Assembly: GCF_002979865.1 (NCBI RefSeq)
Contig: NZ_PCPZ01000002.1
Location: forward strand, 186,001 to 250,000
DNA length: 64,000 bases
Direction of reading: 5' to 3'
Source of the DNA: Arthrobacter sp. MYb214
Lineage (GTDB): Bacteria > Actinomycetota > Actinomycetes > Actinomycetales > Micrococcaceae
The notes under the pieces were generated by a model. The model saw only the letters and a program-made list of their open reading frames with translations, made no database searches and was not told where the DNA came from. Below, piece after piece: positions 17,931-25,824 of the stretch (within the stretch, counting starts at the first letter, position 1; each line of letters starts with the position of its first letter). The translations under genes and the position numbers were made by a program.

Positions 17931-18632
17931 GTGACTGAACAGCCAATCCGCGAAGCCCTTGACGCCGCCGGACGAGTACCCAGCGAAGCTGACCTCGACA
18001 CCCTGTCCCGCCAGCTGAACCGCCCGGTGCGCGATGTGGTGGAGATCGGAGCGCGCTGCGTTTGCGGAAACCCTCTGGTAGCCACCACGGCACCGCGCCT
18101 TTCCTCGGGTATTCCCTTCCCCACCACCTACTACCTGGCGCACCCGGTGATCACTGCGGCAGTGTCGCGGTTGGAAGCTGCCGGGTTGATGAACGAGATG
18201 AATGACCGCCTGGGTGAGGACGCGCAGCTGGCGCAGGCTTATGTAGCTGCCCACGAGTCGTACCTGGCCAACCGCGATGCGATTGGCCAGCGCTCGGGAA
18301 CCGGGGCCGTTCCGGAAATCGCTGGGGTCTCCGCTGGTGGCATGCCGACCCGCGTCAAGTGCTTGCACGTGCTGGTAGGGCACTCGCTGGCTGCCGGCGA
18401 GGGCGTGAACCCGCTGGGTGATGAAGCGCTGGCTGGGATTGCCCAGTGGTGGACCAAGGACAAGTGCTACTGCGTAGGTGCTTGGGATACCGAATCCGAG
18501 GCGCCGAGCCGTGACCGCTCGCGCCACGTGAAGACCCAGGAACAGCAGGACCCAGCGGCCAAGCGCGCAGAACGCGCCCGGAAGCGTGCCGTGCGTGAAT
18601 CCGCACAGGGCGCTGACCAGGATGATGCCTAA
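17931..18632 (+). CDS. DUF501 domain-containing protein
   Basis: 233 residues. DUF501 proteins are conserved in actinobacteria directly upstream of a Ppx/GppA phosphatase; function unknown. Visible features: a CVCGNPLVATTAPRL motif, GIPFPTTYYLAHP, LNDRLGEDAQLAQAY-like helix and GMPTRVKCLHVLVGHSL with LADEALAG-like ends. Several Cys and His (CVCG, CLH..GH, KCYC) could bind metal. The C-terminus is highly charged. GTG 17931 start; the stop overlaps the next start codon (TAATG), so translation is coupled to ppx. Confidence 0.85.
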   Translation: MTEQPIREALDAAGRVPSEADLDTLSRQLNRPVRDVVEIGARCVCGNPLVATTAPRLSSGIPFPTTYYLAHPVITAAVSRLEAAGLMNEMNDRLGEDAQLAQAYVAAHESYLANRDAIGQRSGTGAVPEIAGVSAGGMPTRVKCLHVLVGHSLAAGEGVNPLGDEALAGIAQWWTKDKCYCVGAWDTESEAPSRDRSRHVKTQEQQDPAAKRAERARKRAVRESAQGADQDDA

Positions 18633-19558
18633 TGCGCGTGGCCGGTATTGACTGCGGAACCAACTCCATCCGTCTGCTGATCGCGGACATCGGGGCCGAT
18701 GGCCAGCTGGTCGACGTGCTGCGCACCATGCGCATCGTGCGCTTGGGCCAGGGCGTTGACGCTACCGGCGCTTTCGCTCCCGAAGCCTTGGAGCGCACCT
18801 TTGAAGCTGCTCGCGAGTACAAGAAGCTGTGCGATGAGCATGGGGTGGAAGCCATCCGTTTCGCAGCGACCTCGGCGGCCCGCGATGCATCGAATCGCGA
18901 GGTCTTCACCGAGCGGATCACCAAGATCCTGGGCGTCGCCCCGGAAGTGATCAGCGGTGAAGAAGAAGCCTCCCTGTCCTTTGCCGGTGCGGCTTCGGTT
19001 CGGGACGGGCAAAGCGGCAAGAGCCTGGTGATCGACCTCGGTGGTGGATCCACTGAATTCGTTCTCGGTGATGCCACCGGCCCGTTGGCAGCCAAGAGCC
19101 TGGACATGGGTTGTGTGCGCGTTACCGAACGGTTCCACCAAGCGGGATTGCGTTCGGACCAGGCCTTGGAATTCATGGACAGCACCTTGGAATCCTTGGC
19201 CGGATCGGTTGACGTTGCGCAGGTCGACGCGGTGATCATGGTTGCAGGCACTTTCACGACGCTCACCGCCCAGGCCCTGGGATTGAAGCAGTACGAGTCG
19301 GAAAAGATCCATGGGGCGCAGCTGAGCTTCGCCCAGATGCGCCAAGCCACCGCCAGCATGCTTTCCTACAGCCGGGAAGAGCGCGCGGCACTGGGCTTCA
19401 TGCATCCGGGACGAGTTGATGTGATCCAAGCTGGCGCAGCCATTGTGCAACGCATCCTTCATTACCTTGAAAAGGCCAGCGGGAACCGCGAAATGGTTCT
19501 GATTGCTTCCGAACACGATATTCTCGACGGAATCGCGGCTTCAGCTGCCGCCGCCTGA
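18632..19558 (+). CDS. Ppx/GppA-family phosphatase (exopolyphosphatase-like)
   Basis: 308 residues, the short single-module form. ASKHA-fold enzyme that splits polyphosphate or pppGpp. Motifs: AGIDCGTNSIRLLIAD (phosphate 1), ATSAARDASNR, VISGEEEASLSF (catalytic Glu), LVIDLGGGSTEFVLG (phosphate 2) and MVAGTFTTLTAQAL. Starts at ATG 18632, overlapping the DUF501 stop by one base. It lacks the C-terminal HD-like domain of long Ppx. Substrate (polyP versus (p)ppGpp) not decidable from sequence alone. Confidence 0.9.
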   Translation: MRVAGIDCGTNSIRLLIADIGADGQLVDVLRTMRIVRLGQGVDATGAFAPEALERTFEAAREYKKLCDEHGVEAIRFAATSAARDASNREVFTERITKILGVAPEVISGEEEASLSFAGAASVRDGQSGKSLVIDLGGGSTEFVLGDATGPLAAKSLDMGCVRVTERFHQAGLRSDQALEFMDSTLESLAGSVDVAQVDAVIMVAGTFTTLTAQALGLKQYESEKIHGAQLSFAQMRQATASMLSYSREERAALGFMHPGRVDVIQAGAAIVQRILHYLEKASGNREMVLIASEHDILDGIAASAAAA

Positions 19559-19592
19559 ACCTGTCACCCAGTCACCGACCCAAGGAGATGTC

Positions 19593-21098
19593 TTGAGCTC
19601 AGCTTTGCGTGCCAGGAAAAGAATGGGCTTCCTCAAGCTCGGCTCTCTGCTTGTCGCAGCGCTGTTGGCCTTCACCCTGCTCAGCGTGGGCGTACCTGCC
19701 CGCGCTGACAACATGCGTGAGTCCGAATACTGGCTCAAGTCGTTGGGCGTGGCCGAAGCGCACAAGACGACAAAGGGCGAAGGCGTCAAAGTCGCGATCA
19801 TTGATACCGGCATTGATACCGCGCATCCAGACTTGAAGGGTGCCGTGGTTGGCGGTGCTGATATGTCCGGCTCAGGCGGAGACAAGGGCAACAAGCCCAT
19901 AGGCGTCATGAGCGAGCACGGCACCTTGGTGGCTACCTTGCTCGGCGGGCGCGGCAACAACAAGGGCGAAATCAAGCGTGTTAAATCCGAGAACGAGCGC
20001 TTGAAGGCCGCGTGGGAAAAGGCCAAGAAGACCGCCGAAGACGAAGACGAGGACATTCCCCAGGAACCTGAGTACGAAAAGGTGCCAAAGCTGAAGAGCG
20101 GCAAGGACGGCGTGCTCGGCGTCGCTCCGGCAGCAGACCTGCTGTCTGTGTCGCTGTGGATGGGCGAAGGCAACCCGGCGAAGATTCCAGTGGAAACCCA
20201 GATCCCCCGTGCCGTGAAATGGGCCGTGGATTCCGGGGCCAAGGTCATCAACATGTCTCTCGGTTCAACCAGCCCGGCATGGCCGGAAAGCTGGGATGAC
20301 GCCTTCAAGTACGCAGAAGACCATGACGTGGTTATTGTTGCCGCTGCAGGCAACCGTTCGGGCGGCATGAGCCAGGTGGGCGCCCCCGCCACCATTCCGG
20401 GAGTGCTGACCGTGGCCGGCGTTGATGCCAGCGGCAAGGCTTCGCAGGATTCCTCGACCGAAGGCATTTCCATCGGCGTTGCAGCCCCTGCCGAGCAGTT
20501 GGTCGGCGGCTTGCCAGATGACGGCTACGCGCGCTGGTCCGGTACCTCCGGCGCGGCTCCTTTGGTGGCGGGCGTGGCCGCATTGATTCGTTCGGAATAC
20601 CCGAACATGAAAGCTCCTGAGGTCATCAACCGCATCCTGAAGACCGCCAAGGACACCGGCACAGCCGGCGTGGACAACCTCTACGGCTACGGAATCATCG
20701 ATGCGCAGGCGGCAGTGACGGCGAGCGTCCCCTCGGTATCCGAGAACCCGCTGGGCACGATCAGCGAGTGGATTCGCGTGCACCGCCGCGACACCCAGAA
20801 GACTGCTGATACCCCAGCTCCGGGCGTCTCGATGGAGAAATCGGACCTCAAGCAGGTCGCGGCGCCAGATCCGGTTCTTCCCGATGACTCGGCACCGGCG
20901 CTTCAGCCGTTGCTGATCGTCGGCGGGGGAGTGCTCTTGCTGCTGGTGATCATTGCAGGCATCGCCCAGACCCTGGTGCGTCGTCGACGCGAGAAGGCTG
21001 CGGCGCGGCTTGGTTCGGCTTCCTTGAGTTCATTGAAAGTCCCGGATCAAGCTGGCGGCCGGGATCTGTTCGACGAGATTCCCGAAGAAGAGAAGTAA
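19593..21098 (+). CDS. Membrane-anchored S8 serine protease (mycosin-like subtilase)
   Basis: About 501 residues from TTG 19593, which has AAGGAG 5 nt upstream; ATG 19623 is an alternative. Signal peptide with RARKR n-region and hydrophobic core ending VPARA. Catalytic triad: Asp71 in VAIIDTGID, His109 in SEHGTLVATLL and Ser in WSGTSGAAPLVAG; oxyanion Asn in VIVAAAGNRSG. Between His and Asn there is a charged insert of roughly 50 residues (lysine/glutamate-rich, around ERLKAAWEKAKKTAEDEDED). A C-terminal helix (LLIVGGGVLLLLVIIAGIAQ) and RRRREK anchor it. Topology resembles MycP of type VII systems, but no ESX genes are in the window. Its own terminator follows. Confidence 0.88.
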   Translation: MSSALRARKRMGFLKLGSLLVAALLAFTLLSVGVPARADNMRESEYWLKSLGVAEAHKTTKGEGVKVAIIDTGIDTAHPDLKGAVVGGADMSGSGGDKGNKPIGVMSEHGTLVATLLGGRGNNKGEIKRVKSENERLKAAWEKAKKTAEDEDEDIPQEPEYEKVPKLKSGKDGVLGVAPAADLLSVSLWMGEGNPAKIPVETQIPRAVKWAVDSGAKVINMSLGSTSPAWPESWDDAFKYAEDHDVVIVAAAGNRSGGMSQVGAPATIPGVLTVAGVDASGKASQDSSTEGISIGVAAPAEQLVGGLPDDGYARWSGTSGAAPLVAGVAALIRSEYPNMKAPEVINRILKTAKDTGTAGVDNLYGYGIIDAQAAVTASVPSVSENPLGTISEWIRVHRRDTQKTADTPAPGVSMEKSDLKQVAAPDPVLPDDSAPALQPLLIVGGGVLLLLVIIAGIAQTLVRRRREKAAARLGSASLSSLKVPDQAGGRDLFDEIPEEEK

Positions 21099-21107
21099 AT
21101 AGCGGAC

Positions 21108-21142
21108 AAAGCGGGGTGGAAACTGAAGATCCACCCCGCTTT
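21108..21142 (+). terminator. Terminator after the subtilase
   Basis: AAAGCGGGGTGGA (21108-21120) pairs with TCCACCCCGCTTT (21130-21142), perfect 13 bp, 9-nt loop, followed by TT. Confidence 0.85.
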
Positions 21143-21238
21143 TTCGCGCCTTCCGATGCTTAATTCGACAGGTTGGTGCGAACCTCGGCAGCCGGAAACG
21201 CCCATGCCTGGCGACGACGTGACACACCGAACGGAAAT

Positions 21239-21281
21239 AGTTAGTGAATGTTTTCACTAACTCGAAAAATCCGCGTAGAAT
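21239..21281 (+). promoter_or_regulatory. ndh: ndh promoter with CRP-type palindrome over the -35
   Basis: Core palindrome TTAGTGAATGTTTTCACTAA (21241-21260), extended by one more pair on each side and then A/T at 21239/21262, giving 10-bp arms around TGTT. It contains AGTGA-N6-TCACT, the CRP/GlxR layout. The -35 TTCACT (21253-21258) is inside it; -10 TAGAAT (21276-21281) follows after 17 nt; ATG is 7 nt further on, so the message is probably leaderless. The centre is about -38, which suits either a class II activator or a repressor. Confidence 0.65.
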
Positions 21282-21288
21282 CAACAGT

Positions 21289-22656
21289 ATGTCGATCATC
21301 GAAACCTCCCAGAAGCGTCCGCGCATTCTTATCGTCGGCGGTGGCTACGTAGGCCTGTACGTCGCGATGAAGTTGCAGAAGAAGGTCAAGGCACACGGCG
21401 GCATCGTCACCGTTGTCGACCCGAACCCGTACATGACTTACCAGCCATTCCTGCCAGAAGTTGCCGGTGGCCAGATTGAACCACGCCACGTTGTGGTCTC
21501 GCACCGTCAGCACCTGAAGCACTCCGAGCTGGTCAACGGCCGCGTGCTGAGCATCGACCATGCCAACAAGAAGGCTGTCATTGCTCCGGTCAACGGCGAG
21601 CAGTTCGAGCTGGAATACACCGATGTCGTGATGTCCGCTGGTGCGGTCACCCGTACCTTCCCCATCGCTGGCCTGGCTGAAACCGGCATTGGCCTGAAGA
21701 CCATCGAAGAGGCTGTCGCCCTGCGCAACAAGGTTGCCGAGCGCATCGAGTCCGCTTCGAACATGACTGATCCAGTTGCACGCAAGCGCGCCCTGACCTT
21801 CGTGGTCGTCGGCGGCGGCTTCGCCGGCATCGAGACCATCGCCGAGCTGGAAGACATGGCCCGTCACTTGATCGGCCTCAACGACCGCATCGATGCGAAG
21901 GAAGCACGCTTCGTCCTGATCGAGGCCATGGGCCGCATCATGCCAGAAGTCACCGCCGAGCAGGCGGAGTGGGTTGTCGATCACCTGCGCAGCCGCGGCA
22001 TCGAGGTCTTGCTGAACACTTCGCTGAACAATGCCGAAGAAGGCAACCTGGAACTGATCAACATGGCCGACAAGTCCCCAGCGGGCGAGTTCGGTTCCGA
22101 CACCTTGATCTGGACTGCTGGCGTCATGGCCAACCCGATGGTTCGCTCCACCGATTTCCCAATCGAGCAGCGCGGCCGCATCGAGACCCGCACGGACCTT
22201 CGTATCAAGGATGCCAACGGCGAACCTCTGGAAGGCGCCTGGGCAGCCGGCGATATCTCGGCAGTCAAGGACGTCACCGGCGGCCTGCCGGACGGCACCT
22301 GCGTTCCCAACGCACAGCACGCAGTGCGCCAGGCCAAGCTGTTGGCCAAGAACCTGTACGCTGCGCGCTACGGTGTTGGCACCATCAAGGAATACAAGCA
22401 CTCCAACCTGGGCGCAGTTGCCGGCTTCGGCCGCAACAAGGGCGTTGCCAAGGTTGTTGGCATCAAGCTCAAGGGCTGGCCAGCATGGATGGCACACCGC
22501 GGCTACCACGGCATGGCCATGCCGACCTTCGAGCGCAAGTTCCGCGTCGTTGGCGACTGGCTGGTTGCACTGGTCTTCAAGCGCGATGCCCTGCAGCTGA
22601 ACAACCTCGAAGCACCACGCACTGCTTTCGAAGAGTCGGCCAAGCCGAAGAAGTAG
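21289..22656 (+). CDS. ndh: Type II NADH dehydrogenase (NDH-2)
   Basis: 455 residues. Single-subunit flavoprotein that oxidises NADH and reduces menaquinone without pumping protons. Two Rossmann folds: ILIVGGGYVGLYVAMKL (FAD) and FVVVGGGFAGIETIAEL (NADH); LIWTAGVMANP, GAWAAGDISAV (FAD-binding Asp) and CVPNAQHAVRQ complete the family pattern. The C-terminal amphipathic region FERKFRVVGDWLVALVFKRD should dock it to the membrane. ATG 21289 is chosen because TAGAAT ends 7 nt before it; the upstream in-frame ATG at 21244 lies within the operator. Complements sdh at the window's left edge. Confidence 0.93.
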   Translation: MSIIETSQKRPRILIVGGGYVGLYVAMKLQKKVKAHGGIVTVVDPNPYMTYQPFLPEVAGGQIEPRHVVVSHRQHLKHSELVNGRVLSIDHANKKAVIAPVNGEQFELEYTDVVMSAGAVTRTFPIAGLAETGIGLKTIEEAVALRNKVAERIESASNMTDPVARKRALTFVVVGGGFAGIETIAELEDMARHLIGLNDRIDAKEARFVLIEAMGRIMPEVTAEQAEWVVDHLRSRGIEVLLNTSLNNAEEGNLELINMADKSPAGEFGSDTLIWTAGVMANPMVRSTDFPIEQRGRIETRTDLRIKDANGEPLEGAWAAGDISAVKDVTGGLPDGTCVPNAQHAVRQAKLLAKNLYAARYGVGTIKEYKHSNLGAVAGFGRNKGVAKVVGIKLKGWPAWMAHRGYHGMAMPTFERKFRVVGDWLVALVFKRDALQLNNLEAPRTAFEESAKPKK

Positions 22657-22682
22657 GCTTGAGCCGTAGTTGATCGACGATG

Positions 22683-22714
22683 ATGCGAGGGGCCAAGCAA
22701 TTGGCCCCTCGCAT
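22683..22714 (+). terminator. Terminator after ndh
   Basis: ATGCGAGGGGCCAA (22683-22696) and TTGGCCCCTCGCAT (22701-22714), perfect 14-bp stem with GCAA tetraloop. Confidence 0.75.
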
Positions 22715-22773
22715 ACGCCAGCAAAGAAGGATTTTCTATTTGCTTTGCCGATCACGTAAAATTTGAGGGTCTT

Positions 22774-22855
22774 GCCCCTATGGTGGAATTGGCATACACG
22801 GCTGACTTAAAATCAGCTGCCGAAAGGCTTGTGGGTTCGAGTCCCACTGGGGGTA
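22774..22855 (+). tRNA. tRNA-Leu (anticodon UAA)
   Basis: 82-nt class II tRNA. Acceptor GCCCCTA (22774-22780) pairs with TGGGGGT with the G1-U72 pair known in other tRNA-Leu(UAA); anticodon stem GCTGA/TCAGC with loop CTTAAAA, anticodon TAA at 22808-22810; variable arm TGCCGAAAGGCTT; T-arm GTGGG-TTCGAGT-CCCAC. CCA is not encoded (ACA follows). A TAAAAT -10 box lies at 22757-22762. It decodes UUA, a rare codon in this GC-rich genome. Confidence 0.97.
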
Positions 22856-22863
22856 CAGAATAA

Positions 22864-22910
22864 GGCCGTTGCTGTTCCGGATTTTCCGGTCAGCAGCGGT
22901 CTTTTCTTTT
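22864..22910 (+). terminator. Terminator after tRNA-Leu
   Basis: GGCCGTTGCTG (22864-22874) pairs with CAGCAGCGGTC (22891-22901) including two G-T pairs, followed by TTTTCTTTT. Confidence 0.75.
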
Positions 22911-23148
22911 GCCAAAAGTGGGAGCGCATCCATCGTTCAACCCCAGGCATCGTGCATTCCACCAAAATCGGCTGCCAAGGCAACCTTGATGGTAGAACTT
23001 TCAAGAATATCGCTGACAGAGTAGTTTTTCTTCGGAAAAATGCCCTATATCATCCTTCCGACTGAGTGATTTCACAGCAATGCTCAATAGGATTAAGCAA
23101 AAGATCTTCAGCTAGCCACGTGCCGGCGCAATCGCAATCTATGGGGGA

Positions 23149-23961
23149 ATGACATTGGGCAATCCAATTTTTGGTTCCAGCAGCCGCTCTGATGCTTGGA
23201 GAACCAAGCCTGGAAGTGCTGTTGGATTCCGTGACACCGCAAATATGAGCGCAGACCAGCTGCAGCAGATGTACCAGCAGCCTGCTGCAACCAGCGCCGA
23301 CACCGGCCGCATGACCATCGGAACCACGATCAACAAGACCGTGCTCTGCCTGGCCTTGGTTGTTGTTGGCGCCGCGATTGGCTGGGGCATGCCGGCCCTC
23401 ATGTTGCCAGGTGCCTTGGTTGGCTTTGTCCTCGGTCTGGTTAACGCTTTCAAGAAGCGCCCATCGCCTGTGCTCATCTTGCTGTATGCCGCAGCCCAGG
23501 GCCTGTTCCTTGGCGGTCTCTCCGGATTCCTTGAAAGCCGTCAAGGTATGCAGGGAATCGCTATCCAGGCTGTACTGGCTACCCTGTGTGTTGCCGGCGT
23601 AACCTTGGCGCTGTACCGCTCGGGCAAGTACCGCATGACTCCCAAGCTGAACAAGATGTTCATGATCGGCATGGTCGGTCTGATCGTCTTCTCGCTTCTC
23701 AACATGGTTCTGATGCTCACTGGCGTCATCGATGGCATGTTCGGCATGCGCCACGGCGTCCTCGGCCTGGTTATCGGTGTAGTTGCTGTACTGCTGGCAA
23801 CTTACGCACTGGTTGCCGACTTCACCATGATCGAGGAACTGTCCAACCAGGGTGCTCCAGCCATCATGGCATGGCGCGGTGCCTTCGGCCTGACCATGAC
23901 CCTGATCTGGCTGTACACCGAGATCCTGCGTATTCTCGCGATCCTGCGTGGCGACGACTAG
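23149..23961 (+). CDS. Bax inhibitor-1 / YccA-like membrane protein
   Basis: 270 residues. An N-terminal soluble stretch of about 60 residues (containing SADQLQQMYQQPAA) is followed by seven hydrophobic helices: LCLALVVVGAAIGWGM, LPGALVGFVLGLVNAF, LILLYAAAQGLFLGGL, AIQAVLATLCVAGVTLALY, MFMIGMVGLIVFSLL, GVLGLVIGVVAVLLATYALVADF and a last one ending in IRILAILRGDD-like LRILAILRGDD. This matches the actinobacterial Bax1-I/DUF4870-like group. Conserved Asp residues near the end (VADFTMIEE) fit the pH-sensing calcium-leak pair of BI-1 proteins. Role in bacteria unclear. ATG 23149 follows GGGGGA at short spacing. Confidence 0.8.
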   Translation: MTLGNPIFGSSSRSDAWRTKPGSAVGFRDTANMSADQLQQMYQQPAATSADTGRMTIGTTINKTVLCLALVVVGAAIGWGMPALMLPGALVGFVLGLVNAFKKRPSPVLILLYAAAQGLFLGGLSGFLESRQGMQGIAIQAVLATLCVAGVTLALYRSGKYRMTPKLNKMFMIGMVGLIVFSLLNMVLMLTGVIDGMFGMRHGVLGLVIGVVAVLLATYALVADFTMIEELSNQGAPAIMAWRGAFGLTMTLIWLYTEILRILAILRGDD

Positions 23962-23979
23962 CCGCAATAGCATAGCTCG

Positions 23980-24014
23980 CAAGGACCAGTGCCCATTTCG
24001 GGCACTGGTCCTTG
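23980..24014 (+). terminator. Terminator copy 1 of a repeated hairpin
   Basis: CAAGGACCAGTGCCC (23980-23994) and GGGCACTGGTCCTTG (24000-24014), perfect 15-bp stem, loop ATTTC. Nearly the same hairpin recurs at 25730-25760 with loop ATATC. Confidence 0.8.
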
Positions 24015-24174
24015 TGCGTTAATCGCCTGTTCAAATATGAATTTTTATGATCGGCTGCAACCGCCTATGCCATGGAAAATGACAGCTGATTGGGCGCTCA
24101 TGCGAAACCTTGGTTAGATTCTCCTGTAGCTATTCAGATACTCAACTCACAGCAGATTTGGCAGGAGGAACGCA

Positions 24175-25614
24175 ATGGCAGTCGAGCAATCAGCGGGAAA
24201 AACGCCGGGGCTGGTGAAATCCTTGGGCAACTTGGATGCCCTGGCCCTAGGGTTCGGTGCAATGATCGGCTTCGGCTGGGTAGTGCTGACCGGTGGGTGG
24301 CTGGATAACGCCGGCACCATGGGCGCGGTACTGGCCATGCTCGTTGGCGGTGGCATCATGGCGGTCGTTGGCCTGACCTATGCCGAACTGACCGCGGCCA
24401 TGCCGAAAGCCGGTGGCGAGCATAACTTCATCCTGCGCGCCTTGGGCGCCCGGCCTTCGTTTATCGGATCGTGGGCAATTACCGGCGGCTATGTCACGAT
24501 TGTGGCTTTCGAGGCGGTTGCTTTGCCACGAACCGTGGAATACATCTTCCCGGGCATGAGCCAGATCCCCTTGTGGACGGTTGCCGGTTTTGAAGTAAAT
24601 CTGACGTGGGCGTTGGTAGGCGTGCTTTCAGCGGTGGTGATCACCTGGATCAATATTCGCGGCGTGAAGCAAGCTGGCGTATTGCAGACCTTCGTGGTGC
24701 TCTTCCTGGTGGCAATCGGTGCCCTGATGATTGCCGGCGCCTTTGCCGGCGGCGAAGCCAAGAACATGGAACCTTTCTTCACCCCTGGAACCAGCGGGTT
24801 CTTTGCCGTGCTGGTGGCGGTGCCATTCCTGTTCATCGGTTTTGACGTGATTCCGCAGTCCGCTGAAGAAGTGAAGATTCCGGCCAAGCAAATTGGCAAG
24901 CTCGTAGTCGTCTCCGTAGTCTTGGCCACCATCTGGTACGTCATGGTTGTCCTGACCACAGCGTCAGCGATGCCAGCTGCGCAACTGGCTGGAGCTGACA
25001 TTGCAACGGCGGATGCTTTCGGGGCCATGTTCGGTTCGGAGCTGATGGCCAAGGTGCTGATTGCCGGTGGCATTGCCGGCATCTTGACTTCATGGAACTC
25101 TCTATTGCTGGGAGCTTCGCGATTGGTCTACTCCCTGGCCCGAAGCGGCATGCTTCCTTCCTGGTTTGGCACATTGCATCCCGAATACCGCACGCCAGCC
25201 AACGCACTGGTCTTCATCGGTGGAATCTCCATGCTGGCCCCATTCTTCGGCGCTGAAATGCTGGGGTGGCTCGTGGATTCGGGGGCGCCAAGCATCATCG
25301 TGGCCTACTTCCTGGTCTCGGTCACCTTCCTTGTGCTGCGCAAGCGCGAACCCATGATGGATCGTCCGCTGCGCGTTGGCGGCAACGGAATTGCTGGGAC
25401 TATCATCGGCTGGACTTCAGTCCTGCTCACCGCTGCGCTCTTCAGCCTCTACATGCCCGGCATGCCGGCCTCGCTGAGCTGGGAACCGTGGGCCATCTTC
25501 GCCATTTGGTGGGCACTGGGGGCAATTTTCTTCTTCAAGGTACCCGCGGGCATCAAGCCCGGTGAAGACGCTGAGGAGAGGGTCCTTGAAGCGGTCATGC
25601 GCCGCCGGAGATAG
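24175..25614 (+). CDS. APC-superfamily amino acid/amine permease
   Basis: 479 residues, about 12 transmembrane helices. N-terminal LDALALGFGAMIGFGWVVLTGGW is the APC helix-1 motif with the broken Gly-rich segment that binds the substrate backbone; LTYAELTAAMPKAGGEHNFI follows, and GFDVIPQSAEEVKIPAKQIGK is the conserved cytosolic loop. Likely proton- or exchange-driven uptake of an amino acid or amine; the substrate cannot be told. ATG 24175 has AGGAGG 6 nt upstream. Monocistronic: a hairpin precedes and follows it. Confidence 0.85.
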   Translation: MAVEQSAGKTPGLVKSLGNLDALALGFGAMIGFGWVVLTGGWLDNAGTMGAVLAMLVGGGIMAVVGLTYAELTAAMPKAGGEHNFILRALGARPSFIGSWAITGGYVTIVAFEAVALPRTVEYIFPGMSQIPLWTVAGFEVNLTWALVGVLSAVVITWINIRGVKQAGVLQTFVVLFLVAIGALMIAGAFAGGEAKNMEPFFTPGTSGFFAVLVAVPFLFIGFDVIPQSAEEVKIPAKQIGKLVVVSVVLATIWYVMVVLTTASAMPAAQLAGADIATADAFGAMFGSELMAKVLIAGGIAGILTSWNSLLLGASRLVYSLARSGMLPSWFGTLHPEYRTPANALVFIGGISMLAPFFGAEMLGWLVDSGAPSIIVAYFLVSVTFLVLRKREPMMDRPLRVGGNGIAGTIIGWTSVLLTAALFSLYMPGMPASLSWEPWAIFAIWWALGAIFFFKVPAGIKPGEDAEERVLEAVMRRRR

Positions 25615-25729
25615 CATGTGCGAAGCGCCTGATGAGCCGTGTTTTCAAGTTGGCGTGAGCAATAAGAGGCAGCCTGTGCAATCTGGTTACCCTCGGCAAG
25701 GGCAAATAAACATATTGAATTAGATTTCT

Positions 25730-25768
25730 AGGACCAGTGCCCATATCGGGCACTGGTCCTTGGTTTTT
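25730..25768 (+). terminator. Terminator copy 2 of a repeated hairpin
   Basis: AGGACCAGTGCCC (25730-25742) with GGGCACTGGTCCT (25748-25760), loop ATATC, then TTGGTTTTT. Differs from the copy at 23980 by one loop base over the shared core. It lies about 115 nt after the APC permease stop. Confidence 0.8.
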
Positions 25769-25812
25769 GTCACAATTGAGACATGGATCAAGAAGCTGTC
25801 TGGCAAACGCGA

Positions 25813-25818
25813 TAGCGT
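25813..25818 (+). promoter_or_regulatory. -10 element for leaderless AI-2E-family gene
   Basis: TAGCGT, 6 nt, then ATG 25825; no ribosome-binding site fits. Confidence 0.45.
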
Positions 25819-25824
25819 GGTTCC

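Noticed and set aside
21244-21288. Upstream in-frame ATG for ndh
   Set aside because: It lies inside the palindrome and upstream of the -10 box, so it should not be transcribed from the visible promoter.
23025-23040. TTTTTC-TTCG-GAAAAA hairpin in the gap between tRNA-Leu and the Bax-inhibitor gene
   Set aside because: The stem is mostly A-T and short, and no gene end lies near; noted as chance despite the stable UUCG loop.
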